This document shows positions 1 through 11,800 of a DNA stretch of 64,000 nucleotides, piece after piece. This stretch comes from Paramecium sonneborni (taxonomy: Eukaryota; Ciliophora; Oligohymenophorea; Peniculida; Parameciidae), in the NCBI GenBank assembly GCA_905182985.1, contig CAJJDN010000030.1, forward strand, positions 79,157-143,156, written 5' to 3'. The first letter of the stretch is position 1, and the number at the start of each line of letters is the position of its first letter. The position numbers were made by a program, and so were the translations under genes. The notes beneath the pieces were generated by a model. The model worked only from the letters and a program-made list of their open reading frames with translations. It made no database searches and was not told the origin of the DNA.

Positions 1-148
1 AATCAATTAATTGAAACATAAAATGGAAGACCCAAAATTAGGTCGAAATTAATCTGAAGAAAGTCCTTCTTTATAAGTGCCTTCTAGATTAGGAATTGCA
101 CCTACTAAATTAATTTCTATAGATGTTAAAAAATATAAATTAAAATGA
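1..148 (+). CDS. 3' end of an unidentified gene (partial)
   Basis: An open frame enters from the left edge and ends at TGA 146-148. With TAA as glutamine it gives about 48 residues, including the in-frame stretch MEDPKLGRNQSEESP and a lysine-rich C-terminus. The ATG at 23 lies in this frame but is probably internal, because the frame is open to the window edge. No domain is visible in so short a tail and I do not recognise it. About 290 bp of AT-rich spacer separates it from the next gene. Confidence 0.5.
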
Positions 149-435
149 TACAATAGTATTTTGTAATAAAATAGTGAAACTACATAATTTATTGAAATCT
201 CTAATAATTTAACAAAGTTAAATAGTTCTTCTATTTTATTTTATTACATTTTTATTATATTTTTGTATGATTAACATACTTTTTGTATTAGTCTCACTAA
301 ATATCTTTTTCTTAATGATAATAGAAGACATCTAATATTAATTTAAGATTTACACAAACTTTATATTAGTCATAATATAAGAATTAGAGATGCTAAGTAT
401 AATTTATTTTTTAATTAATTGATCTGTTAAATAAT

Positions 436-1414
436 ATGAGAAAATCTCAAGGGCAATGTTTACATAAATCATCATTTTTAAGTTAAAGATAAACAAATCC
501 AGATATTGTATAAGATAAGAAAGTAGGTGTCAGATTTGCAACTTAATATCAATTGACTGTTCCAGATATTGTGACAGCAGATCCAAGTTAATTAGAATTG
601 ATTAGAATAAAAGAAAAATATAAATGGAAATGTGAAGAACTGAATAGAACAAAATAAGTTATTGAAGATGAACATAAATCAATAGAGGAAAGAACTTATG
701 TATATATATATTTATTAAAAAGAAATTAAATAAAGGGGAGAAAGAAATGCGTATATTGGCAGATCAAATCAAGGAGAAACTAAATATTTTATAAGAATAA
801 GAATAGAATTTTAGAGATAAAGTATAGTTATAGGAAGAGAGAATGAAGGAGAGAGAATAACAATTATTGATTAGTAAAAGATAATTAGAGGAATAGTAGA
901 ATGTATTAGAAATGGAAAGAAACAAATTATAGATTAGAGAGAAATGTTTAAAAGAGAAAGAATATATTGTAGATTCAAAATTAAGAGAAGCAGAATAATA
1001 TGTAGAGAAATTGAAATATTAATTACAAAATGTAAATTAGAAGGAAAGTATAATTTTTAAAGTTATTAATAAGATTATTATCATTAATAAATAGATAAAT
1101 TGAATTAAGGACTTTAGACTATAATTTAACATGAATTATCAATAAAAAATATTGAATTTAATTTGAGTAAATAAGTTTAGCAATTGAGAGAAGTGGAATA
1201 GAGTTTGATAGATTAATTACAGAATTGTAAATAATAAGAGGAATTATTTGATTAAAGAGATTTAAATATATAAGTTAGTGAATAATTAATCAATAGAAAA
1301 TTAGAGTGGGATAACAAGTAGATACATTCAGCAAAAATATCTAAGATATATTCTGAAAATTCAAGAATGGAGATCTCAAATTTTGCCCATTCTGCATTTT
1401 CACAAAAATACTGA
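436..1414 (+). CDS. Coiled-coil protein, function unknown
   Basis: Removing a 23-nt and a 26-nt GT...AG intron leaves an uninterrupted 309-residue frame from ATG 436 to TGA 1412-1414. The first ~90 residues are mixed and include the repeated phrase PDIV (NPDIVQDK, VPDIVTAD). The rest is a Glu/Lys/Gln-rich coiled coil typical of ciliate cytoskeletal proteins. Most glutamines are written TAA or TAG. No catalytic motif or membrane segment is visible. I do not recognise a family; a structural or centrosomal role is only inference from the coiled coil. Confidence 0.75.
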
Positions 1415-1535
1415 AACTTATAAAAAGGAGTAATATAAATAATAATTTTTTAAAAGAAAAGTTCTTATATATTGATTTAAATGTTAAATTTATACAAAAA
1501 AGAAATAAGAGACATAATAAATATTGATTTTAAGT

Positions 1536-2126
1536 TCAACATATATCATACTATCTAATTCCAACTTCTGCTTTGCATGATGAACAAGTATGAATTTTGT
1601 CTTAACAATCTGGCATTATACATGGAACCCAACAACATAATATTCTATTGATAATAAATTATATTTATATACCCAGTGCATAAAAACAGAAGACATGATA
1701 CCAAATATGTTCCTGCTCCAATTTCAGTCGTAACATTAGTTATACCTTATGTTTTACATACGGGACATATAATTTAAGCAGGATACGGTGCACCATTAGC
1801 ATTAAATGATGGAGGAATATTCAAATTACTAAATATAAAAGATAATACTGTCCTACTACTCCCTATATATAAGGTGTTCCAACTTGAACCGGTTAAGAAT
1901 AAACATTACTAACAATAGGCTTGTATATTTAAATTTTAAGTACCTATCCATATGTTACTTGTTGTGACTATTATTACCCATATTATTAATATTGATAAGA
2001 TGAAGTATTAGTTTGTTGAGTAGGAATAAATTACTATTAAGATTATTATTGTTATGGTGCTTAAACCTCAAATGTTTGAGTAATATTACCCCAATTCTAA
2101 GATTAATTTGGATCAGATTATTACAT
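1536..2126 (-). CDS. LITAF-domain membrane-associated protein
   Basis: Two introns (20 and 28 nt) split a 180-residue protein. The first ~90 residues are a Gln/Pro/Tyr-rich disordered tail (QQQSQQQFIPTQQT). The C-terminal ~70 residues are a LITAF domain: a first knuckle CPVCKTQGITN, then a hydrophobic Cys-rich membrane-inserting helix (LVSCLLFLCTGILCCWVP), then a second knuckle HTCSSCKAEVG. In this family the two CxxC pairs bind one zinc and hold the protein on the cytosolic face of late endosomes or lysosomes, where it helps sort membrane proteins. The stop lies 30 bp from that of the upstream lipase gene, and both read leftward. Family assignment is strong; the cellular role is inferred from animal homologues. 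Confidence 0.85.
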
Positions 2127-2156
2127 TTTAATTTATTCTATAAAATTTAAATTAAA

Positions 2157-3106
2157 TCACTAACAAGTGAGTAATTCTAATGTCATATCATAGCCCATGT
2201 AATTGGCATGATCTGATACAGCTAAATCAACAAGATTTGCATTAGAACAACTGTCATCTTCTTTTAAATTATCATTGCATAATTAAACCCTTTTAATTAT
2301 TAATAAATAAATACTTCTTATGAATGACTAATAAATAATCTTTATAATAAGCTTCTTAATTAACATGATGGAAACCTTAAATCAAATTTGGAAGATGAGG
2401 CACTGGATCATGATTATGAGTTACTCTAAATTTAGGTCCTGGAAATAGTTATTAATTCACATAAGAAAAAAAGTTCTTATCTCCTACTCTTGGAGATCCA
2501 AAAGTATAAAATTTACTTATAGTAAAACCTCTCTAAAATATAATATAATTTATAATACAGTTGTTAAATAAACTAGTGCATGATATGCCAATGCTCCTCC
2601 CAAACTATGTCCAGTTATTGTTATTTTAGCTAATGGATACTTCTTTGTTAGAGTTTTCAAACTATTTAAAACTTAATCTTATATTCCCAAAAAAGAGTAA
2701 TAGAAACCTCTAAAATAATTTTTAATTATTTTTTATACCTATGAACTTAACAATTATTTGGACAATAAGGATAATCTATCTTTATAAAGTCAATATCTTC
2801 AATCCAATTTGTTAAACTCCATGGCAAAGTTCCTCTCAAAACTATATAAATTTCATCAGTTTCAGGATGATATGCTCCATATCCTGCATTCTCTTTTGTT
2901 GCATTGATGAAAAATTATATATCAGTGATTGGTTTCAATTCTTTACATGGTTTACCACAATTCCAATTTTTTATGTGTTGCTCACTGCAATAACTTGCTG
3001 ATGTTAAATAAAACAAGTGTTTTGCAAATGCTTCATCATATGTATTATATTCTACTGTCTAATATGACAGTACAATAACAAGACTTATCAAAAGGAATTT
3101 CTTCAT
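2157..3106 (-). CDS. Secreted class 3 lipase
   Basis: The 289-residue product (introns of 29, 26 and 25 nt removed) starts with a signal peptide, MKKFLLISLVIVLSYQTVEY. The nucleophile elbow GHSLGGALAYHA sits near residue 150. The charge-relay Asp is in HDPVPHLP, and the catalytic His is probably in the C-terminal SDHANYMGYD, as in fungal triacylglycerol lipases. Several Cys residues fit an exported enzyme. Length matches the family (~270-300 aa). Class 3 lipases hydrolyse acylglycerol esters; in ciliates such enzymes are expected in food vacuoles or the medium, which is inference here. The ATG at 3106 is the only one that gives the signal peptide. Confidence 0.9.
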
Positions 3107-3201
3107 GACGTAATTTTATAATATACAAAATAATCCAACTTTTTATTAACTTAATATCCTTTATTTTTTTAATTATATCATAATATTTCTCAAGATGACG
3201 A

Positions 3202-3382
3202 TCATATATTATTCATTATCAAAAAAATCTAATCATCATCTGAAATTCTAAAACCATCTATTTTTATTCTATCAATATTATCCACTTTCCTTTCTTTCTT
3301 TTTTTATCACTATTTAGTTCTCTTTATTCAAAATATTTTATAAAGCATCATTCAATCATATTTTCTCTAATGTAACTTATTC
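3202..3382 (-). pseudogene. Possible decayed coding fragment
   Basis: On the minus strand, phrases such as EQVTLEKI, LNDALQNILNKEN and KIDGFRISDDDQIFLIMNN read like protein. An in-frame TGA separates the first two, and a frame change near 3270 separates the last; the latter would need a 17-nt intron. No start codon fits. It could be a broken gene, a short gene carrying sequence errors, or chance in AT-rich DNA where only TGA stops translation. Confidence 0.3.
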
Positions 3383-4117
3383 TAAAAAAAAAGAAAAAAA
3401 TGTATCTTAACTATTTCTTTAATAAAAATTATCCACTGGAGTGTAATTTGATAATAATTATAAACTTAATATAAATTATATAAAAAAATCATTATTCATA
3501 TTTTTTTTCTATTTGCTATCTATATTTTAACACAATTTGTATTATATTAAAAATATGAATGACAAATTATTATCATTTTTTTATCAATACATATTTTCGC
3601 TAAATATAATTATAAGGAAACAGATCTAAATCAAATTCAAAATTTCGACCAATATATTAAAGGATTCCCTTTATTATGAATGATAATTAATATTAATATT
3701 TATTTAAGTTGGGTATTTTTCTATTCTCAATGATACTTGGATATGTTGTTTATCTAATTTATTTGAGAATTTAAAAGTAGTTGAGATGCAACTCTAAAGT
3801 TTTTCGTCAAAATTAAAAATCTATTTTCTTTATTTTAAATCAATAGTGTAGGTTTTGTTTTTTATTTTTAAATAAAAGAATATGATCTAAATAGTTCTCA
3901 TCAAAATAAGAAATCATTGGTTGATATATGAATGTTATAGAATTGTTGAATTTTCTGCATGTTTTTTACTTTTTAATCTTAAATTGGTAAAACTTGGAAT
4001 TTTCGATTAAGAAAAGTCTTAATTTTATTTTGAATGTTTTCTTTTGGATATATTCTTTCAAAGCATGAAATGAATAAAACAAAATTTAATTTTTAATAAA
4101 TAAATATTCTTTAATAA
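3383..4117. other. AT-rich intergenic stretch
   Basis: About 730 bp between the lipase side and SBDS. I see no frame that behaves as coding on either strand, no RNA gene and no obvious repeat. The last part should contain the SBDS promoter, but no recognisable box stands out from the base composition. Confidence 0.4.
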
Positions 4118-5296
4118 ATGAGAGTCACACAACCTGTAGGTATTGTACAAATGACAAATATTGCAATTATCAAATATCGTACTAATAACAATCAAAAATT
4201 TGAAATTGCTTGCTATAAAAATAAAGCCATCAATTGGAGAAATGGAGTTGAAAAGGATTTAAGGTATAATAACATAATTAATATTAGTGAAGTTCTATAG
4301 GTTTATGAAATATTCACAAATGCTACTAAAGGAGATATAGCATCAGGAAAGGAATTGTTAGTTTGTTTCTAAACAAATGATAAAGATTAAATCATTAAAA
4401 CAATTCTAGAAAAAGGAGATTTGTAAGTAGGAGATAAAGAAAGAGAGGCCTAATTGGAACATTATTATAGGGACATAGTAAAATTTATATAAGAAAAATG
4501 TATTCATGCTACTTCAGGTAGATAACTTACTCAACAATCTATTGAGTATGCAATTTCAAAAGTATAATTTGTGGTTAAAACTGATAAACCTGTTAAATTA
4601 TAAGCTTTATAATGTATTAAAAAACTTAAGGAGAGCTTTTTCATTAAACGAGCTCCAATGAAAGTTTCCATCTCTTTTATAGATGAATAGAGGGATCTAG
4701 TTTAGTTGATGTTGCAATAATTAGATATCAAAGATATTGTTTAAAAAAATAATAAATTTATTGTTATTATTGATCCCTAATTATTTAGAACATTATCTAC
4801 TAAAGTTAATGAGAAACAATTCAAAAGCCAATTAGAAGTAATTGAAGCAGCTATCAAATAATAAATTGATGGAATTGACAATTTAGCTGAAGTTGAATTA
4901 GAATAAAGACTTGAAAAATTATAAATTTCAGATTCAGAAGAATCGGATGATGAATAAAATTAAAAGTAAAAGTAAAAGGGACCCAAAAAAAACAAATAAT
5001 AAAAAAAATAATAACAATAATAACAACAACAAATGAAAAAATAAGTTGAAGAATAAGAATTGAATCAAATTAAATAAATTTAATAATAATAAAAAAAAGA
5101 AAATGCAAAAGATGATATGAGTAAATAATTTAAATGTACATAATGTTACATTTCCTTTGATACAAACTAAGAATTCAGATAACATTATAAAACAGAATGG
5201 CATCTTTACAATATAAAACTTAAATAAAGTGGAAAGATATGTTTATCATATGAGGAATTCTTAGATTATTAGATCTAATAAGAAATGACCAAGTGA
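4118..5296 (+). CDS. SBDS: SBDS ribosome maturation protein with C-terminal zinc finger
   Basis: A 24-nt intron (4264-4287) interrupts a 384-residue protein. The N-terminal ~250 residues follow SBDS/Sdo1 closely: FEIACYKNKAINWRNGVEKDL, then VYEIFTNATKGDIASGKEL, then a three-domain body. SBDS works with the GTPase EFL1 to evict eIF6 from the 60S subunit in the cytoplasm. After a Lys/Gln-rich linker (~residues 265-335) comes a C2H2 finger, FKCTQCYISFDTNQEF followed by HYKTEWHLYNIK. The HYKxxWHxYN pattern resembles that of Rei1/ZNF622, another 60S maturation factor. Plant SBDS also has a C-terminal finger, so this is not unique. The start is the first ATG after TGA-containing leader. The next gene begins 97 bp downstream on the same strand. 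Confidence 0.95.
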
Positions 5297-5393
5297 TATT
5301 ATCATTTTAATTCATTTGTTATAAATATATTTAATTTCAATAACATATTTAATTTTCATATTCATTTATACATAATAATATAATTATAATCAA

Positions 5394-6923
5394 ATGGTTC
5401 TTGAAATAGATGTCAGAATTTTTAAAAGTAAAGAAACTCTACTTGAAAATCTTCCAAAATTATTAGAGATTTTATAAACTGGCAGGACTTTAACAGTTTC
5501 ATGGCCTAAAACTCAAAAAGACATATACTAAGAATATTTCAAAGAAAATTAAAAAATCATGAATTCAACTCAATATTAAGCTCTACTTAATTTAGTAGAG
5601 GCAACCTTACCTTATCCAGATCTATAAAGCAAAATGTATTTCTTATATTTTATTATTTAGAATTGTAACTCTTACTTTATATCATGTCGAAAAAAAGTAA
5701 TTTAATGAAGTCTTAAAGTTTGTCAAAATGCTCAATCAAATTAAAATGGCTACATCTCTTAGATAATAATATCTTTATGCTTTGAAATATTTAAAATAAA
5801 ATGTTAATGAGATCAATTAAATTGATTAAGTATAAATAATTATTGATATATTGCTCTATGAAAACTAAATATCCAAAGAGGAATTGAAACAATTCTATGT
5901 AATTTTTAATGAAATATTCTTAGGAATTAAAAAAAATAGAACTAGAAAAAAATGAATAAATCTATATTTGGTTTGTTGAAAAAATTTGGAATTTTGAAAA
6001 AAACAACTTCAAACTAGTAGATATCTTATTTTATTACTATGCTAATTAAAATAATATTAAAAAAGCTGAACAAATTTTTATGGTTTTCTCAAATATATAA
6101 AATCATTAACAAATTGAATAAAATTAAATATTTGATTAATTTGAGTTTTATAAAAAGGAATATGAACAAAATCTTGTTGAAATTGACACCTTATCTATTA
6201 TTTTTGAAGATAAAAATGCAACTGAAGATACATAATTGTTATAATAATAATCATTATAATCAATAACAAGATTAATAGAATTGAAATAAAAAATTGGTTG
6301 TCCATTAGTTGATATGATCTATTTATATTAAAAATAAGCTTAGATATTAAAATTTAAACATGATTTAGATTCAGCTATTAAGGTACTTTTACATTGTTTA
6401 GAATTAATAAAAGCTGAAAAACTTATAAATTATAATTCTAGAATTATATTATTAGAATCTTTATGTTATGATCAACTTGGAGATTACTAGAGATCAAAAA
6501 ATTTATTTTAAGAAGCACTATAATCTCTTTAGGATTCAGTCTAATTGAAAGAAGAATTAAAAGATAAATGTGATCCAAAAAAGTTAATTTACACTAAAAT
6601 GTATTTAGCTAGCACATTTTATAAATTAAAAAATTTAGAATAGTCTTTAGAATTATTTAATTAAGTTCTAAAAATATAATAACACGTAATTTTTATTATT
6701 TTTATAACAGGAAGATTATGAAAGTCATCTCATAGGTTCAACTTAAAATAATATAGCCTCAATTTTATTAAATTAAGGAAAATATTAAGAAGCTAAAGAA
6801 TTTTGTGAATAGGCTATTGAAAATATTGCTAAAAAATATAATGATTCTGATCCTGTAATGAAAAAAGTCAAATAACTAAAAGACAAAATTGATAGTTCAA
6901 TATTATCCTAAAAAAATTAATGA
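5394..6923 (+). CDS. TPR-repeat protein
   Basis: Three 25-nt introns (including 5636-5660 and 6686-6710) leave a 484-residue frame. The N-terminal third is helical and unrecognised. From about residue 200 it is a helical array, and the last ~130 residues show clear tetratricopeptide units: YLASTFYKLKNLEQSLELFN and NNIASILLNQGKYQEAKEF. Such arrays are protein-docking platforms. The spacing resembles kinesin-light-chain-like or ciliary TPR proteins, but no specific family is recognised. The exact duplication that follows begins inside the third intron, so the last exon is present a second time at 7779-7991. Confidence 0.8.
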
Positions 6924-7764
6924 ATGGTACTTTTTTGATATTAATTTTATTTTTGTTTAACATAATTAAAATAACAAAAATTTTTAATTTATAATAAAAT
7001 TTATTACATATTTGATTAAGAATTTAATTTTCACTTTTTTAAACCAAAAATTATTAGGAATATAAATCCCTCTTGAGATTGTTTGTACAAAAAAATAATA
7101 AAAATTGAAGTTAATTATTCCTATACTTAAATTAATATATCTCAATGACTAAAATGAAAATATAATTAATTAATTTAAGTGTGAATGAAAATAATAATCA
7201 ACTAAATTTCTCTATTTGTTCAAGGCACTTTGATTTTAGAATAATTCATTTGGAGTTTACCTTTGATAATATAATTCTCTTTGGAGTCATAAACGAACTG
7301 CAAAATATAGCATAAATTGATATGCTGTCTAGTAAAAAGCTTTTCAGTACATCATCTGATTTGAATTTTATTATGATATTGGCTAGACCCAATATATACT
7401 TTTAAAGTTCAACCATATCATCTTATATACTATTTGTATATTAATGCATTTTTTTTCTTTGTTGCATTTGCCTTATATATATAGTTAAAGCTAGATCAGA
7501 AAATTTAGTCAATGAATTGAAAATTGCCTTTAACACGAACATTTATATAAAGTTACTTTTTATCTTTTTACATGTCTCAATTAGAACAATTAAATAAGGG
7601 TTTGGATACATAATAATAGACATCTGTTTTTAGACGATAAAATAAAATATAAACGATATCATACAAGTTTCTCTTTCCTTTATTATCATTTTAGGAATTG
7701 ATATTTTAATTCTTTTTTTTACAAAAATGTTCTCCTATAATTGGGCTTTAGATTTTTAGAGGCA
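6698..7764. repeat. Copy 1 of a 1067-bp exact direct repeat
   Basis: This block recurs letter for letter at 7766-8832, with a single N at 7765 between the copies. It spans the end of the third intron and last exon of the TPR gene, ~650 bp of spacer, and the first 193 bp of the next gene (ATG 7572). The pattern is that of two overlapping contig ends placed side by side rather than merged. Confidence 0.95.
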
Positions 7765-7765
7765 N

Positions 7766-8832
7766 ATTTTTATAACAGGAAGATTATGAAAGTCATCTCA
7801 TAGGTTCAACTTAAAATAATATAGCCTCAATTTTATTAAATTAAGGAAAATATTAAGAAGCTAAAGAATTTTGTGAATAGGCTATTGAAAATATTGCTAA
7901 AAAATATAATGATTCTGATCCTGTAATGAAAAAAGTCAAATAACTAAAAGACAAAATTGATAGTTCAATATTATCCTAAAAAAATTAATGAATGGTACTT
8001 TTTTGATATTAATTTTATTTTTGTTTAACATAATTAAAATAACAAAAATTTTTAATTTATAATAAAATTTATTACATATTTGATTAAGAATTTAATTTTC
8101 ACTTTTTTAAACCAAAAATTATTAGGAATATAAATCCCTCTTGAGATTGTTTGTACAAAAAAATAATAAAAATTGAAGTTAATTATTCCTATACTTAAAT
8201 TAATATATCTCAATGACTAAAATGAAAATATAATTAATTAATTTAAGTGTGAATGAAAATAATAATCAACTAAATTTCTCTATTTGTTCAAGGCACTTTG
8301 ATTTTAGAATAATTCATTTGGAGTTTACCTTTGATAATATAATTCTCTTTGGAGTCATAAACGAACTGCAAAATATAGCATAAATTGATATGCTGTCTAG
8401 TAAAAAGCTTTTCAGTACATCATCTGATTTGAATTTTATTATGATATTGGCTAGACCCAATATATACTTTTAAAGTTCAACCATATCATCTTATATACTA
8501 TTTGTATATTAATGCATTTTTTTTCTTTGTTGCATTTGCCTTATATATATAGTTAAAGCTAGATCAGAAAATTTAGTCAATGAATTGAAAATTGCCTTTA
8601 ACACGAACATTTATATAAAGTTACTTTTTATCTTTTTACATGTCTCAATTAGAACAATTAAATAAGGGTTTGGATACATAATAATAGACATCTGTTTTTA
8701 GACGATAAAATAAAATATAAACGATATCATACAAGTTTCTCTTTCCTTTATTATCATTTTAGGAATTGATATTTTAATTCTTTTTTTTACAAAAATGTTC
8801 TCCTATAATTGGGCTTTAGATTTTTAGAGGCA
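7766..8832. repeat. Copy 2 of the 1067-bp exact direct repeat
   Basis: Identical to 6698-7764 at an offset of 1068. Only this copy continues into the rest of the downstream membrane-protein gene, and only copy 1 is joined to the body of the TPR gene. Collapsing the two gives one normal arrangement of two genes, with neither truncated. Confidence 0.95.
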
Positions 8833-11800
8833 ACATTTAATCATAAATGAATCAAGTCTAATTTATTATAGAGTTTTTATAAAACTTTTATAGCTATCTT
8901 TTGTATTTTATGATTAAGATTTTTAAATATTTCGAATCACATAAACACTATTACCAGTGATATCATCACTTATATAAATATATTAAATGCAAAAGCTAAA
9001 ACAATTAATCTATGATTACTATTATAAAGTCATATTAGCAATTAATCTGATCATTATAACACTATGTTTAAATCATTTAATGTATGAATTATTTTCATAG
9101 TATTAATTTTAAGAAATTTGGATATTACTATTTATAGTACCTTTTTATTGTTTTATAAATTAAATTAAAAGGCATTTTTAAGAACATTTTATAAATTTCT
9201 AGAATTCTAGTATTGAAAACAGTAATTATGTTTTATTTTAGATCATTTACAATATGAATAGATAAAAGGATAGTTTTAATTCAGAGATAATTTATTTAAT
9301 GTTTTTATAAAAACATTCTTAATCATGTAATAATCTTTAATGTGCATGTTAAAAAAGACTTTAATCAAACAATTTTTAATAAATCTCTTACTAAATTTTT
9401 TTTAAAGATCTTTTGTAACAATATGAAAAATAAATATCTACAATATCGTTTAAATGTACATAAGACTAAATCATATTTAGTTATTTTCAGTTATTATTTT
9501 TTTTAAAGCAATACCTTACTAATATTTCTAAATAATATTTCAAAAATCAAACAGAGCTAAAATTCAAGATTAAATTTTAAAATCAGAAAATTCTAACTTC
9601 AAAAAAAAAGTATTTAAAATTCATAATTTACATAAATTATTTATATTAAAAGTAGCTCAAGATTTAATGCGATTAGATATTTTTTCAAAATTTTCCTCTT
9701 AAAAAAATAGTGAATTATTTGATTCTTAAAAGAACCATGCAGCCATTAAAGAATTTCTTTAAGCAGAATAACAAATTCTTGAAATTAAAGAAATTCTAAT
9801 TTAGGTTTTGTAATAAAAAATCAATTACATGGAAAAAGTTTATTCAAATATCTCTAAATAATGTCTAGAAAAATTAGCTTATTAATCAATATAAAACTAA
9901 ATAGATGGACTAAAATAGTTAAGGATTTGTTTTAAACAAAAATCAAGTATTAAAATATTTATATTTTATAGATTAGAAATCACAAAATATATTGATGTTT
10001 TATCATATAGAAATATTGAATGATATTATTTCTCCATAAAATCAAAATTCAACAACTAGTTGTAAATTTTCAAATTTGATAGTTTAAATAAACAATAAGT
10101 CGAGTATCAAAATTTTGAAATGCAGCTATAATCAAAAAGATAAGTTTGATAAATTAGATGTATTAAGCCTTTAAGATATGATTCCAAATTATATTTAAGT
10201 TTCTCACATGAAATTAATAGAAAATTTTATTGCAGGTGATTAAAATAAATTTTATTAATAAATTAATGAATCTTACATTTAGGTTTCGCCATGTTTGTGC
10301 AAAAAAAAATTGATTTACTAATGGATTTAAGTTTATTAAACTTAACATCTATCGAAATGATTTTATTTTTTTGTAAAAAAAAAGATAATTAGTTTAGTAT
10401 TTTTTTAGATGACACAAAAAGAATCATTAATATAGATGAAGAACTTTTTACTGATATATTAAATATTGATGGAGTTTTCGCTTAATATTTCATTGGATTG
10501 GAAATAAATGTCATTTTTGAGAATTTTAACTAATTAACATATGATTAGATTTATAATTAACAGAATTTTTATTTTGTAGATCCAAATAAAATAAATTCAT
10601 CTAATCTTATAAAATCCTAATAAAGAAATATTCAGTCATAATGGAATTACACTGAATCTTTAATAACTTATTAATGCAATTTATTATTAGCTAGAAAAAA
10701 AAATGAGTTTGGATCTAATTATTATGAAATTGTATTAAAAAATCCAAAACATAAAAAGAGTAAAGAAGAAACCTTTAATCATTAATTAAAACAATCAGAA
10801 AATTTAATTCCATTTACACCTTATGATGAATCTATTATTGTAGATAAACCTTTTGTTATAGATTAGAGTTTACATAATGAAAAGTTATATAGCTAATAGT
10901 TTGTATTAAAATCTGAAATAGTATATTAAAATATAATTTAATCAGATATTTAATAAGATGAATAATTTGTTTTTAAGAAAAATAATGATGAAGAATAGAA
11001 CATGAGTGAAGAAATAGATTTAAATACAGTGAGATAAAAAGAAAAACTTAAAAAATTAAATACTGAAGGAATATCTTCTTAATAATCTGCAATTTCTGTC
11101 ATGTAAAATTCGATTTTTTATCGATAATTTTCTCTTGTAAATGAACTGGTAAATTCTTAAAAAATTCCTTTGATTTTTAGAAGAATGATTTGTTTCAGAA
11201 TATTTTTGATTATAATATCTATTGTTGGATTTAGTTTGGTAATACTTTATATTAAATTTAGTATTTATATGAAATTAATTTGTTTCAATATTTTCAGGAA
11301 GATTTCAAATTATTAAGTATGAAAAATGATATATTTTATCCAATATTGTCATTTTAATTGATTCGATTATCAATAGTAAATTATAATGTTGAACTATTTT
11401 ATAAATTAATTACCTAATAATAATTTTTGGAATTATTAATTTATCCTAATTCTAAATTAATTGGAAGTTATGAAAAATTAAAGATTGGAATTTCTAATAT
11501 AGTATCTGAACCTATTTTCTTTACTCTTTATCATGATTAATTCTTAAATTTATAATTTATATAAAAAGGGAAGCTGGAAAAACTAATGAACTTGATCTCC
11601 GTAATAGTTTGATAATTTTGCTAAATTATTAATTTGATACTTAGAATGCCTATATTGAAAAAGGATAAGCTGATTATGAAAGTTCTTACTTTTATTATAA
11701 TTACAAAAATATGGATACATTATTAAATGCTTTTAATAACGCAAATGCATTAGCCTATGATATTTAACAAACCAATTTAGAGAATTTTTAGTAGGAGATA

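Noticed and set aside
1..300. Telomere at either edge
   Set aside because: No runs of the CCCCAA/CCCAAA type at 1-300 or 63700-64000; genes continue across both edges.
3200..3400. TGA as a possible sense codon (selenocysteine or tryptophan)
   Set aside because: All recognisable genes end at TGA at the expected C-terminus; the few in-frame TGAs occur only in fragments with other frame breaks.
5000..5200. Minus-strand hydrophobic frame suggesting a membrane peptide (4934-5203)
   Set aside because: It is the complement of the Lys/Gln-rich linker of SBDS; poly-TAA read backwards gives Leu/Phe.
6698..8832. True tandem gene duplication
   Set aside because: Perfect identity over 1067 bp, including spacer, and a lone N at the joint are better explained by unmerged contig overlap.
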